Origin: CAWBAT01 sp963810905
GTDB lineage: Bacteria > Acidobacteriota > Terriglobia > Versatilivoradales > Versatilivoraceae
Direction: 5' to 3'
DNA: 64,000 nucleotides
Assembly (NCBI GenBank): GCA_963810905.1
Contig: CAWEPG010000021.1
Coordinates: forward strand, 62,001 to 126,000
Part shown: positions 1 through 7,670 of the stretch, piece by piece
How positions within the stretch are numbered: position 1 is the first letter of the stretch
Layout of the letters: each line of letters starts with the position of its first letter
Translations under genes and position numbers: made by a program
The notes under the pieces: generated by a model
Databases searched by the model: none
Told to the model about the DNA's origin: nothing
The model's input: the letters and a program-made list of their open reading frames with translations, nothing else

Positions 1-363
1 CTTAGCTTTGCCTTGATCCTTTTAACTGGTTTGGTGTCGGCGGATCAGCAGCAGCCATCTCTCGAATGGATGGCCGAGAGGCGGACAGAAGCGATGAAGG
101 TGTCTCTCTATCTGAATGAAGAACAGGTTACTCAAATAGAGAAGATCAACCTTAACGCTGCCCATAAGATGCAGGAGCTTAAAGACAAAAATTCCAAATA
201 CAAACGGATTATTTTCAGAAAAATACAATATGTAAAAAAGGAACGCGACGTCCAATTGAAAAAGGTACTAACGAACGAACAATGGCAAACCTATCAGGCA
301 AAAAAGGAAGAGTTGCGGAGGCAAGTTCGGCTTCAAATGAAGGAGACGGGGGAGCAGAAATAA
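1..363 (+). CDS. Spy/CpxP-like periplasmic protein (5' end outside window)
   Basis: The frame is open from base 1 and the first codons give a hydrophobic run ending in VSA, which reads as the tail of a signal peptide, so the true start lies upstream of the window. A TTG at 13 could be read as a start but would fall inside the signal peptide. The mature part, about 105 residues, is charged and helical and includes LNEEQVTQIEKIN, which resembles the LTxxQ motif of the Spy/CpxP envelope-stress chaperone family. Lys/Glu-rich helices follow to the stop at 361-363. Family membership is inferred from this motif and the composition. Base composition changes sharply just after the stop. Confidence 0.6.
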   Translation, partial: LSFALILLTGLVSADQQQPSLEWMAERRTEAMKVSLYLNEEQVTQIEKINLNAAHKMQELKDKNSKYKRIIFRKIQYVKKERDVQLKKVLTNEQWQTYQAKKEELRRQVRLQMKETGEQK

Positions 364-368
364 TCGAA

Positions 369-650
369 GTGAGGTTGCTCCACCGGCTGACCTACCGCTG
401 CATTAACCACGACAACATCCACGTTCGCGTCCACAAGGAAGAGGGTATCTTCACCACGCTCTTCGACATGACGGTGTTGAACGATCTGGACCACTTCCAC
501 CTCGTGATGAATACAATCGGCCGCGTGCCGTAGACCGACGACAAGGGAATCTCCCTGAAGCAGCCGCTCAAGGACAGGCTGATCGAGCACAATCAATACG
601 TCGCCAAATACGGCAAGGACCTGCCGGGAATCTGCCATTTGGAAGTCGGG
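369..650 (+). pseudogene. Phosphoketolase C-terminal remnant
   Basis: One frame reads LHRLTYRCINHDNIHVR, then VLNDLDHFHLVMNTIGRVP, a TAG stop at 531-533, and beyond it in the same frame LKDRLIEHNQYVAKYGKDLP. These match in order the conserved C-terminal segment of xylulose-5-phosphate/fructose-6-phosphate phosphoketolase (xfp family). The family protein is about 800 residues; only about 90 are present and there is no start. The open frame beginning at 282 merely runs through the end of the preceding gene. The remnant begins a few bases after that gene's stop, which suggests a recombination joint near 364. It cannot make an active enzyme. Confidence 0.75.
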
Positions 651-708
651 CGCGACCAATGTAAGCAAACCGGCGTAAACCGGGCAGGCGCCAGAGAGGA
701 TGTTCACT

Positions 709-3246
709 ATGCAAACGACCCCAAATAAATCCGAAGCCGAGCCGGCGCCCTCGAAGCTAGCAAACGCCAAGCCCCCTGACATCGCCTCTGCGTCGGTTCC
801 CGACACGCTCGCGGCGCTCCATGTCAATCCCGACACCGGGCTCACGCACGCGGAGGTGGACGTCCGCCGGAAGGAGCACGGCTACAACGAAGTGGCCGAA
901 AAAAAGGGCACCCGGTCCTCATGTTTCTCAGCAAGTTCTGGGGCCTGTCGGCGTGGATGCTCGAGTTGATCATGGTGCTTTCGGCGGTGCTCGGGAAATT
1001 TTCTGATCTCGCTGTGGTGGGCGCGTTGCTGGTCGTCAATGCCGTGTTGAGTTTTATGCAAGAGCATCGGGCTGCCGGCGTCGTTGAGACGCTGCGGCGA
1101 CGATTGCAGGTCAGTGCGCGCGTCCGGCGCGAGGCGAGTTGGCAGGTCATTCCCGCCCGGGAACTGGTCCCAGGCGACATCGTCCGCGTGCGCCCAGGCG
1201 ATATCATTCCCGCGGACGTAAAGCTCCTGACCGGAGCGCTGAGCGTTGACCAGTCGGCTCTCACCGGTGAGTCGAAGGATGCTGACAAGGCGCCCGGCGA
1301 CGTGCTCTCGTCGGGGTCCGTCGTCCGCCGGGGCGAGGGCAACGGCGTGGTCATGCTGACCGGGGCGAAGACTTACTTTGGCCGCACCACCGAGCTAGTG
1401 CAGCAAGCGCGACCGAAACTTCACATCGAAGCGGTGGTGGCCAAGGTCGTCCGCTGGCTCTTCGTCATCGTCGGCGCGCTGCTGGGCGTGGTGATCGTGC
1501 TGTCGCTGATCCGCGGCGCGCCGCTCCTGGAGATGCTTCCGCTCATGCTCGTTCTGTTGATGAGCGCGGTGCCGGTCGCTCTCCCTGTCATGTTCACGGT
1601 CAGCATGGCCGTCGGGTCGAAGGAGCTGGCGAAGCGCGGCGTGCTGGTCACACGCCTCAGCGCCGCGGAGGATGCCGCGACGATGGACGTGCTCTGTGTG
1701 GACAAGACGGGCACGATCACCATGAATCAATTGGCCGTCACCGGCGTGATCCCGCTGGAGCGCGCGACGGAAGCCGATGTATTGTTTGCTGGCGCACTGG
1801 CGTCTCAAGAAGCCAACCAGGATCCGATTGACCTGGCATTCCTTGCTGCGGCGAAAGAGCGGCACATCTTTGACGGCCTGCCCGCGGTCACGCCAGTCTC
1901 CTTCGCGCCGTTTGATGCGAAGAACCGGCGGACGGAAGCCGTGGTCGAACAGAACGGGCAGCGGCTGCGGGTGATGAAAGGCGCCGTGCGAACCGTCGCC
2001 GAGGCCTGCGGGCTCCAACCCCCGGCAATCGATGCGTTGGAGGCGCGGGTCAGCGAATCGGCACTAAAGGGATATCGGACGCTGGCGGTAGCGCGTGGCC
2101 CCGAGACGGGCACCCCCGCATTGCTCGGATTGGTGACGCTATATGATCCGCCCCGGCCGGATGCCAAGCAACTCATCGCCGAACTCCACGACCTCGGCGT
2201 TCCGGTAAAGATGCTCACCGGCGACGCACTGGCGGTGGCGAGTGAGATCGCGCCAAGGAGTCGGGTTGCCCAACATCCGGCGCGTGGCGGACCTGAAGGC
2301 GGCGGGCGCTCAGGCGGGCAACGAGGCGGTAGACTTGTTGGCGGGTGCGGATGGTTTCGCCGAAGTGTATCCGGAGGACAAGTACATCGTTGTGCAGCAC
2401 CTGCAGGCCGCAGGGCACGTGACTGGCATGACGGGCGATGGCGTCAACGATGCGCCCGCCCTCCGCCAGGCCGAAGTGGGCATCGCCGTCAGCACCGCGA
2501 CCGACGTGGCCAAGGGTGCCGCGAGCGTCGTCCTGACCGAACCGGGGTTGACGAACATCGTGGCGTTGGTCGAGCAGGGGCGGACGATCTACCAGCGCAT
2601 TCTGACGTGGATCATCAACAAGATCAGCCGGACGATCCTGAAGGCTGCCTTCGTGGCCATCGCGTTCGTGGTGACCGGCAAGTTCGTCGTCTCCGCCTTT
2701 GCGATGCTGCTGCTGGTCTTCATGACGGACTTCGCGAAGATCGCCCTGGCCACCGACCACGTTCGGCCATCCAAGAAACCGGAAACATGGAACATCGGGG
2801 GCTTCATCACGGTGTCCGTGGTGCTGGGTATCGCGATGGTCGCGGAGACGCTCCTCCTCTTGTGGATCGGCTGGTCGCGTTTCGGGTTGGCAACCAACGA
2901 CAATGCCCTCTACACGTTCAGTTTCCTGACGCTGCTCTACTTTGCCGTATTCTCCATCGTGTCCGCGCGGGAGCGCCAATGGTTCTGGGCGACGATGCCC
3001 AGCAAGACCCTCATGGCCGCCCTCACGGCGGATGCGCTCATGGGCACCGTCCTGACGTTCGTGGGTCTTCCGGGACTCATGCCATTGCCTTGGTGGCAGA
3101 CGCTCGCGATATTTGTTTATGCCATGGTCGCGTGCCTCGGCGTGAACGACGCCGTGAAGGTCGCGATGATCAAATGGCGCGTTCTTAACGCCGTGGTCAA
3201 GAAACCGGTTGATGTGACCCCCGCAGATCGCCAACCGTGCCTATGA
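709..3246 (+). CDS. P-type ATPase, P3A (proton-pump) type, two frameshifts
   Basis: Reading across three frames gives a protein of about 845 residues. It has an N-terminal cation-ATPase domain (LAALHVNPDTGLTHAEV), the actuator motif LTGES near residue 185, the phosphorylation motif DKTGT with the Asp codon at 1701, MLTGD, the hinge TGDGVNDAP near residue 572, and C-terminal membrane helices. Family knowledge places this with plasma-membrane H+-ATPases of the P3A class. The first break is in an A-run at 899-905, where one more A restores EKKGHPVLMFL. The second is an extra C at 2253, whose removal gives SEIAQGVGLPNI. The start at 709 follows an AGAGAGG sequence. Codons are strongly G/C-ending, unlike most of the window, suggesting transfer together with the flanking remnants. 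It is either disrupted or intact with two sequence errors; I favour the latter. Confidence 0.85.
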
Positions 3247-3340
3247 ACTGTACGAGCAGCGAGGCCGCCAGGATGGCCTGGCAGTTCAGGACTGGGTGCA
3301 GGCGGAGCGGGAGATTCGGAAGGATGAATCCCATAAATAA
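3218..3340 (+). pseudogene. DUF2934 domain remnant
   Basis: In a frame different from the end of the ATPase gene, and overlapping its last codons, the sequence reads ANRAYELYEQRGRQDG, then VQDWVQAEREIR, then a stop at 3338-3340. This is the signature of the short DUF2934 domain. The frame is closed by a TGA at 3215-3217 and has no ATG, GTG or TTG before the motif, so it looks like a 5'-truncated scrap or a gene fused to the ATPase end by deletion. Confidence 0.65.
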
Positions 3341-3581
3341 ACAGATGAGAACAACGCGGCTGGCATGGCCGAAAGAATGAAGATGAAAATCAATTCCACA
3401 CAGATCCGGGTCCAGGCAGGAAACAACTTGAAAGATCACGCAGTGTCCGACGCGGGTCAAGGCCTGCTGCAAGTCGAAGGAGCACTACACGGAAATCCTC
3501 GGTGAACATATCGGGGGAACTGAGCACTACGGCAAAGTCTGCTCCACGCTAGAGTCGCGGGTTCGCCAACGTGGTACTTCT
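3341..3581. other. Gap with a protein-like but unrecognised fragment
   Basis: No complete gene is visible. From 3453 one plus-strand frame is open and has coding-like composition (for example EHYTEILGEHIGGTEHYG), but no start is linked to it and it runs into the antisense of the next gene before stopping at 3633-3635. I do not recognise the family. It may be another scrap of the same GC-rich insertion that carries the phosphoketolase and DUF2934 remnants. Confidence 0.3.
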
Positions 3582-4022
3582 CTAAGGAGACTGTCGTCCA
3601 CGGGACCAGGCGGGAACGCCCTGGGCGTTGCGTAGAGTAACGACCTTGTCGCCCTTCTTGATTTCGCGTGCGATAATGTACTCTGCGTCATCCACTTTGA
3701 TCTTCGAGCCAATCACCTGGATCGAGTCCCCCTTGGTCAGCTCGAATCCATTCTTCTTCCAGTAATCGGTTGGGCCGAGGTGGACGCTAAGACTGCCGTT
3801 ATCCGTCCTGAGGGTCACATGCAGGCCGGTATGCGAGCCGCCTCCCTGGCTCGGATACTCCTTGACTTCCTCAACCGTGCCTTTGACCGTTACCTCTGTC
3901 TTCGGGTCGTAGTGCGGCGAGCCCTTTCGCCCTCCCATTCCCTGTTGCGCAAGCGTCGGCATAGAGACCAACGCCGCCAATGCAACACCACACACCGTCG
4001 TCCACAGCGTCGTGCGTGTCAT
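3582..4022 (-). CDS. Small secreted protein, OB-fold-like, copy A
   Basis: A 146-residue protein that starts MTRTTLWTTVCGVALAALVS and has a likely signal-peptidase site after TLA. The mature part carries TEVTVKGTVEEVKEY, a central HVTLRTDNGSLSVHLGP, and a tail with GDSIQVIGSKIKV and AEYIIAREIKKGDKVVTLRN. The pattern of short beta strands with 'VKGTVEEV' and 'GDxIxVxGxK' resembles secreted OB-fold proteins, but I cannot name a family or function. It is clearly related to the protein encoded at 4280-4768: both share LGP near the middle, the GD.IQV.G segment, the AxEI segment, VLRN or TLRN, and a tail ending PAW. The two lie in the same orientation about 260 bases apart, consistent with tandem duplication. 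Confidence 0.7.
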   Translation of the reverse strand: MTRTTLWTTVCGVALAALVSMPTLAQQGMGGRKGSPHYDPKTEVTVKGTVEEVKEYPSQGGGSHTGLHVTLRTDNGSLSVHLGPTDYWKKNGFELTKGDSIQVIGSKIKVDDAEYIIAREIKKGDKVVTLRNAQGVPAWSRGRQSP

Positions 4023-4279
4023 GAAGAACCTCCTTTACTTCGTCGAGCCTACCCCGCGCTGATTGAGAGTCATGACGTGCCCACTCCATCGCAAACGGGA
4101 TGATGCGACGAGTACTTGCGGCAGCCCAAAGGCCAACCCCCGCGGCGCAGCTCGCGAAAAAAGCAGAGTCGGAACCAACCATCCGGCAACTCTGCGTTGC
4201 CCAACTAATGGGGAAACTAAACATTATATTCCACAATATCTGCGATTTTTCTGCCTCTTTTGGTGTGGCGCCTGCCACC

Positions 4280-4768
4280 TCACCAGGCAGGCCGACCTCG
4301 CTCGTTTCGCAGAACCAGGTTTTTGCCATTCTTCTCGATCTCGGTCGCGACAAGGAATTCAACATCATTGGCACTCACGCGATAACCGCGCACCTGAATC
4401 ACGTCTCCCTCTTTCAGACCCAGTCCGTTTCCATTGAGAAAGCCGGTCGGTCCCAGGCGAACCGGGGTCGTTTTAGTATCACCCTGTAATTGAATCTCGA
4501 CCATCGCATTGCTGGTGCTGGCGCCAGGCAAGTAGTTCACCTCAGCAACCTTTCCCTTTAATGTTTCGAGATTCTGCACCGATGCCGGAGGCACAAAATG
4601 GCCATTCTGACAAGGCGGGGCGTTTCTCCAAGTACAATCCGCACAGGTTCCCATGTCGTTACTGGAGTGGCAGCAATCTCCATGGTGGCCCCAGCCGTGT
4701 GCCGAGACTGGAGTAAGATATAAGAACCAGAAAACTAAGATGAGACCAAGCTTGGCAATGACTTTCAT
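4280..4768 (-). CDS. Cys/His-rich secreted protein, OB-fold-like, copy B
   Basis: The start is ATG at 4766-4768, preceded by AAAGGAG; a longer frame to 4834 lacks this signal. The protein has about 162 residues. A signal peptide (MKVIAKLGLILVFWFLYLTP) is followed by a mature N-terminus rich in Cys and His: HGWGHHGDCCH, then CADC and CQNGHF within about 35 residues. This could bind metal or form disulfides. The rest is the same beta-rich domain as the neighbour at 3582-4022: LKGKVAEVNY, VRLGPTGFLNGNG, GDVIQVRGYRV and LVLRNERGRPAW. Only this copy has the Cys/His insert. It is divergent from the PadR gene at 4949, which may regulate it. The function is unknown. Confidence 0.75.
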   Translation of the reverse strand: MKVIAKLGLILVFWFLYLTPVSAHGWGHHGDCCHSSNDMGTCADCTWRNAPPCQNGHFVPPASVQNLETLKGKVAEVNYLPGASTSNAMVEIQLQGDTKTTPVRLGPTGFLNGNGLGLKEGDVIQVRGYRVSANDVEFLVATEIEKNGKNLVLRNERGRPAW

Positions 4769-4844
4769 GATTCGACTCCTTTCTTGCATTTCTGTGAAGA
4801 CCCTGAAACGATTCGTAAGGACAAATAAGACCAACTACATGTAA

Positions 4845-4883
4845 CTTGCATCTATATTGACAAAACTGTTAGTATCATGCAAG
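4845..4883. promoter_or_regulatory. Inverted repeat and promoter-like element between copy B and padR
   Basis: CTTGCAT at 4845-4851 and its perfect inverse ATGCAAG at 4877-4883 lie 32 bases apart centre to centre, about three helical turns. They flank TTGACA at 4857-4862, a consensus -35 element directed toward the PadR gene. The position between two divergent genes, one of them a PadR regulator, suggests an operator. I did not find a convincing -10 at ideal spacing, so the promoter part is weak. Confidence 0.4.
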
Positions 4884-4948
4884 AGATTTTTAGCCCGCTC
4901 TGATCCGAAGAAAAACTTGGGCGAATTATTATTTGGAACCCCAAACCT

Positions 4949-5356
4949 ATGGCTCGAAAAATCTGCTTGCGTCACGGTCGAGAATATCCCTGCAGTTGTG
5001 CGATGGGCAATCTGTATCGATTTGTTGAACCTGTTGTGCTCTTTCTCTTGAAGACGAAGGGGCAATCGTATGGCTATGATTTGGCCAGCGAGCTAAAGAC
5101 GCATGCCTTGACCGATGCGGAGATCGAAGTAGCGGCTCTCTACCGAACGCTCCGGCAGTTGGAAGAGAACGGCAATGTCACCTCAGAATGGAACGTGGGT
5201 GGGAGTGGTCCGGCGCGGCGTCTTTATAAGTTGACCTCCAAGGGGGAACGTCATTTCGAAGAATGGATTGTAGTGATGGAACATCTTTCGAAGTCCATGG
5301 GTCGGTTTGTCCGTGAAGCCCGACTGCTCAGCAAAAAAACAAAGCTTTCCCGCTAA
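4949..5356 (+). CDS. PadR-family transcriptional regulator with Cys-containing N-terminus
   Basis: A 135-residue protein with a PadR winged-helix domain: FVEPVVLFLLKTKGQSYGYD, then ALYRTLRQLEENGNV for the recognition helix region, and RLYKLTSKGERHFEEW for the wing. A short basic tail follows (SKKTKLSR). Ahead of the domain is an unusual leader, KICLRHGREYPCSCAMGNLY, with Cys at 6, 15 and 17. This arrangement could sense a metal or redox state, though that is inference. The gene is divergent from the Cys/His-rich secreted protein at 4280-4768. The ribosome-binding site is weak. Confidence 0.85.
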   Translation: MARKICLRHGREYPCSCAMGNLYRFVEPVVLFLLKTKGQSYGYDLASELKTHALTDAEIEVAALYRTLRQLEENGNVTSEWNVGGSGPARRLYKLTSKGERHFEEWIVVMEHLSKSMGRFVREARLLSKKTKLSR

Positions 5357-5726
5357 CACAATGTGTTGACTGCAGAATCCGCGTACTGTACTTGACGCGG
5401 AACGTCCTGAACTACGCCTAGCTCATCCTAATTACCAAACGAGGTTCGCCCAGTCGATTCCAAAGCGTATCCGGTTATTGCTCATACCCAATTAAATTCC
5501 AGTGACTAAGAAACAATTCCAGAAAAATGCTCTTGCTAAAGAAATACTGAATCTTTTTACCTGATTAGAATCTAATCCATTGGGGAATGGTAAAAGTATT
5601 GGTGTGGGATGTATGTAGCTGATACTCACGTCAGGAGACGCAGACCTTTCATTAGTACACCTGAAAGTGGAATCACTTGCTGTATCTTCCACGTATCTCT
5701 TACTTTTTTCACAGCTGGAGGGGACC
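5357..5726. other. Gap without a recognised gene
   Basis: About 370 bases between the PadR gene and the broken universal-stress-protein gene. A minus-strand open frame of 80 codons (5492-5734) shows no known motif and overlaps the stress-protein start, so I treat it as chance. Nothing else is supported here. Confidence 0.5.
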
Positions 5727-6191
5727 TTGGACAAATTTCAACCGAAGACGATTCTTTGCCCAACCGATTTCAGTGAATTTGCGACGCAGGCTTTTCATTA
5801 AGCGAAGGAAATGGCAGCGTGTTGGAACGCCCGCCGGGTAGTGCTTCACAGCGACCCTTTTATGCCCCGCTATACTTTACAGGCCGGCAAACGGATGAAC
5901 TCGTTCAGTCGCTTGAACACTCAAAGCAGTGGCGGGGGAGCATTTGATGAACTATGTTGAGGTTCAAATCGGATTGGTCGTGATGACGGAAGCGCTAGTG
6001 GTTGAAAACCAGACGTCTCGGCGATCCTCAACACAGCGGACGAGAAAAGCGCAGATCTTATCGTGATGGGAGCACACGGACGCAATGGTTTCAACCGGGT
6101 GATGCTGGGTTCGGTCACTGAGCGGGTGCTGCGCGAGACCAACCGCCCAGTGCTCACGGTTCGCAGCATGGTTGCGCGGTTAGTCCTCTGA
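5727..6191 (+). pseudogene. Universal stress protein (UspA family), decayed
   Basis: A TTG at 5727, after GGAGGGGA, starts MDKFQPKTILCPTDFSEFAT, the typical N-terminus of a UspA-domain protein. A TAA at 5799-5801 interrupts it. Further stops and frame changes follow through 5940-6010. The C-terminal part then reads ADLIVMGAHGRNGFNRV and GSVTERVLRETNRPVLTV, which contains the family's ATP-binding G-x2-G-x9-GS pattern. Both ends are present at the expected spacing for a protein of about 150 residues, but the middle is damaged more than once, so this looks like a genuine pseudogene rather than a single sequencing slip. Confidence 0.8.
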
Positions 6192-6300
6192 AGGGGTGCT
6201 AAACTGCTTCCCTGTCCTTGTCCAAAATCCCGTCTAAGCTGAAATCTTTGGAGTCCCGTTCTCGTGAAGCTCACACCATCACGCAACCTGCAACCGGTAT

Positions 6301-6486
6301 TCACTTGACCCCCATTTTCCTGAGAATGTCTTCCATCAGGCACCAGCCTGTCAGGGCAGACTGGAACAGGTTTACCCCGACAAAGGCAGTAAACAACCAC
6401 CAGTAAGGACTGACCCAGTACCCGAGAGCGAGACTCACAAGCACAAAAGTCCCGGCAATGAGTCGAATGTATCTTTCTAGAGTCAT
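6301..6486 (-). CDS. DUF2892 inner-membrane protein
   Basis: Sixty-one residues starting at ATG 6484-6486, after AAAGGAG; the frame extends to 6549 but that longer start lacks a ribosome site. The sequence begins MTLERYIRLIAGTFVLVSLA, continues through a second hydrophobic segment (PYWWLFTAFVGVNLFQSAL) and ends GWCLMEDILRKMGVK. This matches the two-helix DUF2892 (YgaP-like) family in length and in its RxIRxxAG and CP/CxxExILRKxG-like ends. Family members often sit beside rhodanese or sulfur genes; the CoA-disulfide-reductase/rhodanese gene is about 7 kb away. The molecular role is not established. Confidence 0.75.
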   Translation of the reverse strand: MTLERYIRLIAGTFVLVSLALGYWVSPYWWLFTAFVGVNLFQSALTGWCLMEDILRKMGVK

Positions 6487-6586
6487 TTGATTCTCCTTTA
6501 GGCCAGATATTCCGGAGGATTTTGTTGTATAAGATTCCCGAGCTGGCAAAACGATTCAAAATCTTGCGCTGATGCTACGGTACAAA

Positions 6587-6616
6587 TTGACCCTGTCTGC
6601 TTCCATTGGATAGAAT
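6587..6616 (+). promoter_or_regulatory. Candidate sigma-70-type promoter for the sigma-factor gene
   Basis: TTGACC at 6587-6592 and TAGAAT at 6611-6616 are separated by 18 bases and lie about 40 bases before the start codon at 6656. The match to the -35/-10 consensus is good at both hexamers. If the ECF factor controls itself, a second and different promoter would also be expected; I did not identify one. Confidence 0.4.
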
Positions 6617-6655
6617 GACCATACTTTTGAGGTGGTCTTCTGAATCTTTTAGCTA

Positions 6656-7282
6656 ATGGAACAATCTAACTTTGCAGGGGGCGAATATGAGTTGGTGGCC
6701 GAGGCTCGGGCGGGTGATGCCAAGAGTTTTGAGGCCCTGGTCAACTTATACGAACGACGCATCTATCATATTGCTTACCGGATCGTTGAAAGCGTTCAAG
6801 ACGCTGAAGATGTTCTGCAGGAGACGTTTCTCAAGGCTTTCAAGAACTTACAGGGTTTTAGAGGGGAATCGAGCTTTTATACGTGGATTGTCCAGATTGC
6901 TGTCAATGCCGCGTTACAACGAGTGAACAGGCAGCGCAAGCACCCTACCGTTTCGCTGGACGATGCCGGCGAAGATGAGACCAGTTTCCGGCCGCAGGAG
7001 ATTGCCATTTGGGAAGAGGATCCCGAGAAACTTTATTCAAAAAGGGAAACCCAAACCATTTTAGAAAAGGCGATTCGAGCTTTGCCTTTGATTTATCGAA
7101 CGGTTTTCCTGCTCAAGGATGTGGAGAAATTGCCGGCGGAAGCAGTTGCCAGAAGCCTTGGCATCACGGTGGCAGCGACAAAATCCAGATTGATCCGGGC
7201 GCGCTTGGAACTTCGTGAGTCTTTGGGAAGGCATTTCAGAAAGCAGGGAGCACCCGTTTACTCGGGCGAGCACCACCATTAG
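6656..7282 (+). CDS. ECF-type RNA polymerase sigma factor
   Basis: A 208-residue protein with sigma region 2 (YHIAYRIVESVQDAEDVLQE, then TFLKAFKNLQGFRGESSFYTW) and region 4 (LPLIYRTVFLLKDVEKLPAE, then VARSLGITVAATKSRLIRAR). There is no region 1.1 or 3, as expected for the extracytoplasmic-function group. It would direct RNA polymerase to a stress regulon. A small zf-HC2 anti-sigma gene follows 65 bases later and a TolC/adaptor/RND operon after that, so the factor may control this efflux system. The ribosome site is poor, so the exact start is less certain than the identity. Confidence 0.92.
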   Translation: MEQSNFAGGEYELVAEARAGDAKSFEALVNLYERRIYHIAYRIVESVQDAEDVLQETFLKAFKNLQGFRGESSFYTWIVQIAVNAALQRVNRQRKHPTVSLDDAGEDETSFRPQEIAIWEEDPEKLYSKRETQTILEKAIRALPLIYRTVFLLKDVEKLPAEAVARSLGITVAATKSRLIRARLELRESLGRHFRKQGAPVYSGEHHH

Positions 7283-7292
7283 GATCAATAAG

Positions 7293-7310
7293 GGGGCTAC
7301 GACGAGCCCC
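7293..7310 (+). other. Hairpin between sigma and anti-sigma genes
   Basis: GGGGCT at 7293-7298 pairs perfectly with AGCCCC at 7305-7310 over a 6-base loop. No T-run follows, so it is not a standard terminator. It lies in the 65-base gap between the two genes and could affect mRNA stability or relative expression. Confidence 0.4.
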
Positions 7311-7347
7311 TGTCGCGAGACGCGGTCTTCCGCGGAAAGCTAGGATA

Positions 7348-7581
7348 ATGGACTGCAAAAAGATCTTGCAAGAACTAAACCTCTACATCGATGGTGAGCT
7401 TGAGAAAGAGCTCTGCCAACAGCTTGAGGCACACCTAAAGGACTGCAACCACTGCCGGATCGTCCTGGACACTACAAAGAAAACGATCGAGTTCTATCGC
7501 AACCAGACGCCGCTGGATCTTCCCAAGGGCGTTAGAGACCGTCTGCATGCCTCCCTGCGGGCTCAATGGAAGAAGCTCTGA
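7348..7581 (+). CDS. zf-HC2 anti-sigma factor, soluble
   Basis: Seventy-seven residues: MDCKKILQELNLYIDGELEK, then QLEAHLKDCNHCRIVLD. The H-x3-C-x2-C triad with the upstream Cys3 is the zinc-binding signature of ZAS/zf-HC2 anti-sigma factors, which hold an ECF sigma factor inactive. No transmembrane segment is present, unlike many family members, so this one should be cytoplasmic. Its position directly after the ECF gene makes that sigma factor the expected partner. Zinc ligation makes a redox or thiol signal plausible, but that is inference. Confidence 0.85.
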   Translation: MDCKKILQELNLYIDGELEKELCQQLEAHLKDCNHCRIVLDTTKKTIEFYRNQTPLDLPKGVRDRLHASLRAQWKKL

Positions 7582-7670
7582 AATAGCACCCATAAGATTT
7601 CCTGAATCTATTCATACCCCAACGAATCTAAACACCTAGAAGATTGACTTTGCTCGGAAGGAAGCGACTT

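Noticed and set aside
333..845. 170-codon antisense frame over the phosphoketolase remnant
   Set aside because: The plus strand carries recognisable family sequence; the antisense translation has no recognisable domain.
2215..3234. 339-codon antisense open frame within the P-type ATPase gene
   Set aside because: It is a shadow of G/C-rich codon bias; it shows His/Arg/Asp-rich low-information sequence, no start context and no known motif, while the plus strand has full ATPase motifs.
5492..5734. Minus-strand 80-codon ORF
   Set aside because: No motif, no ribosome site, and overlap with the universal stress protein start.
7293..7310. Intrinsic terminator after the sigma-factor gene
   Set aside because: The hairpin is perfect but no T-run follows, so I list it only as a hairpin.
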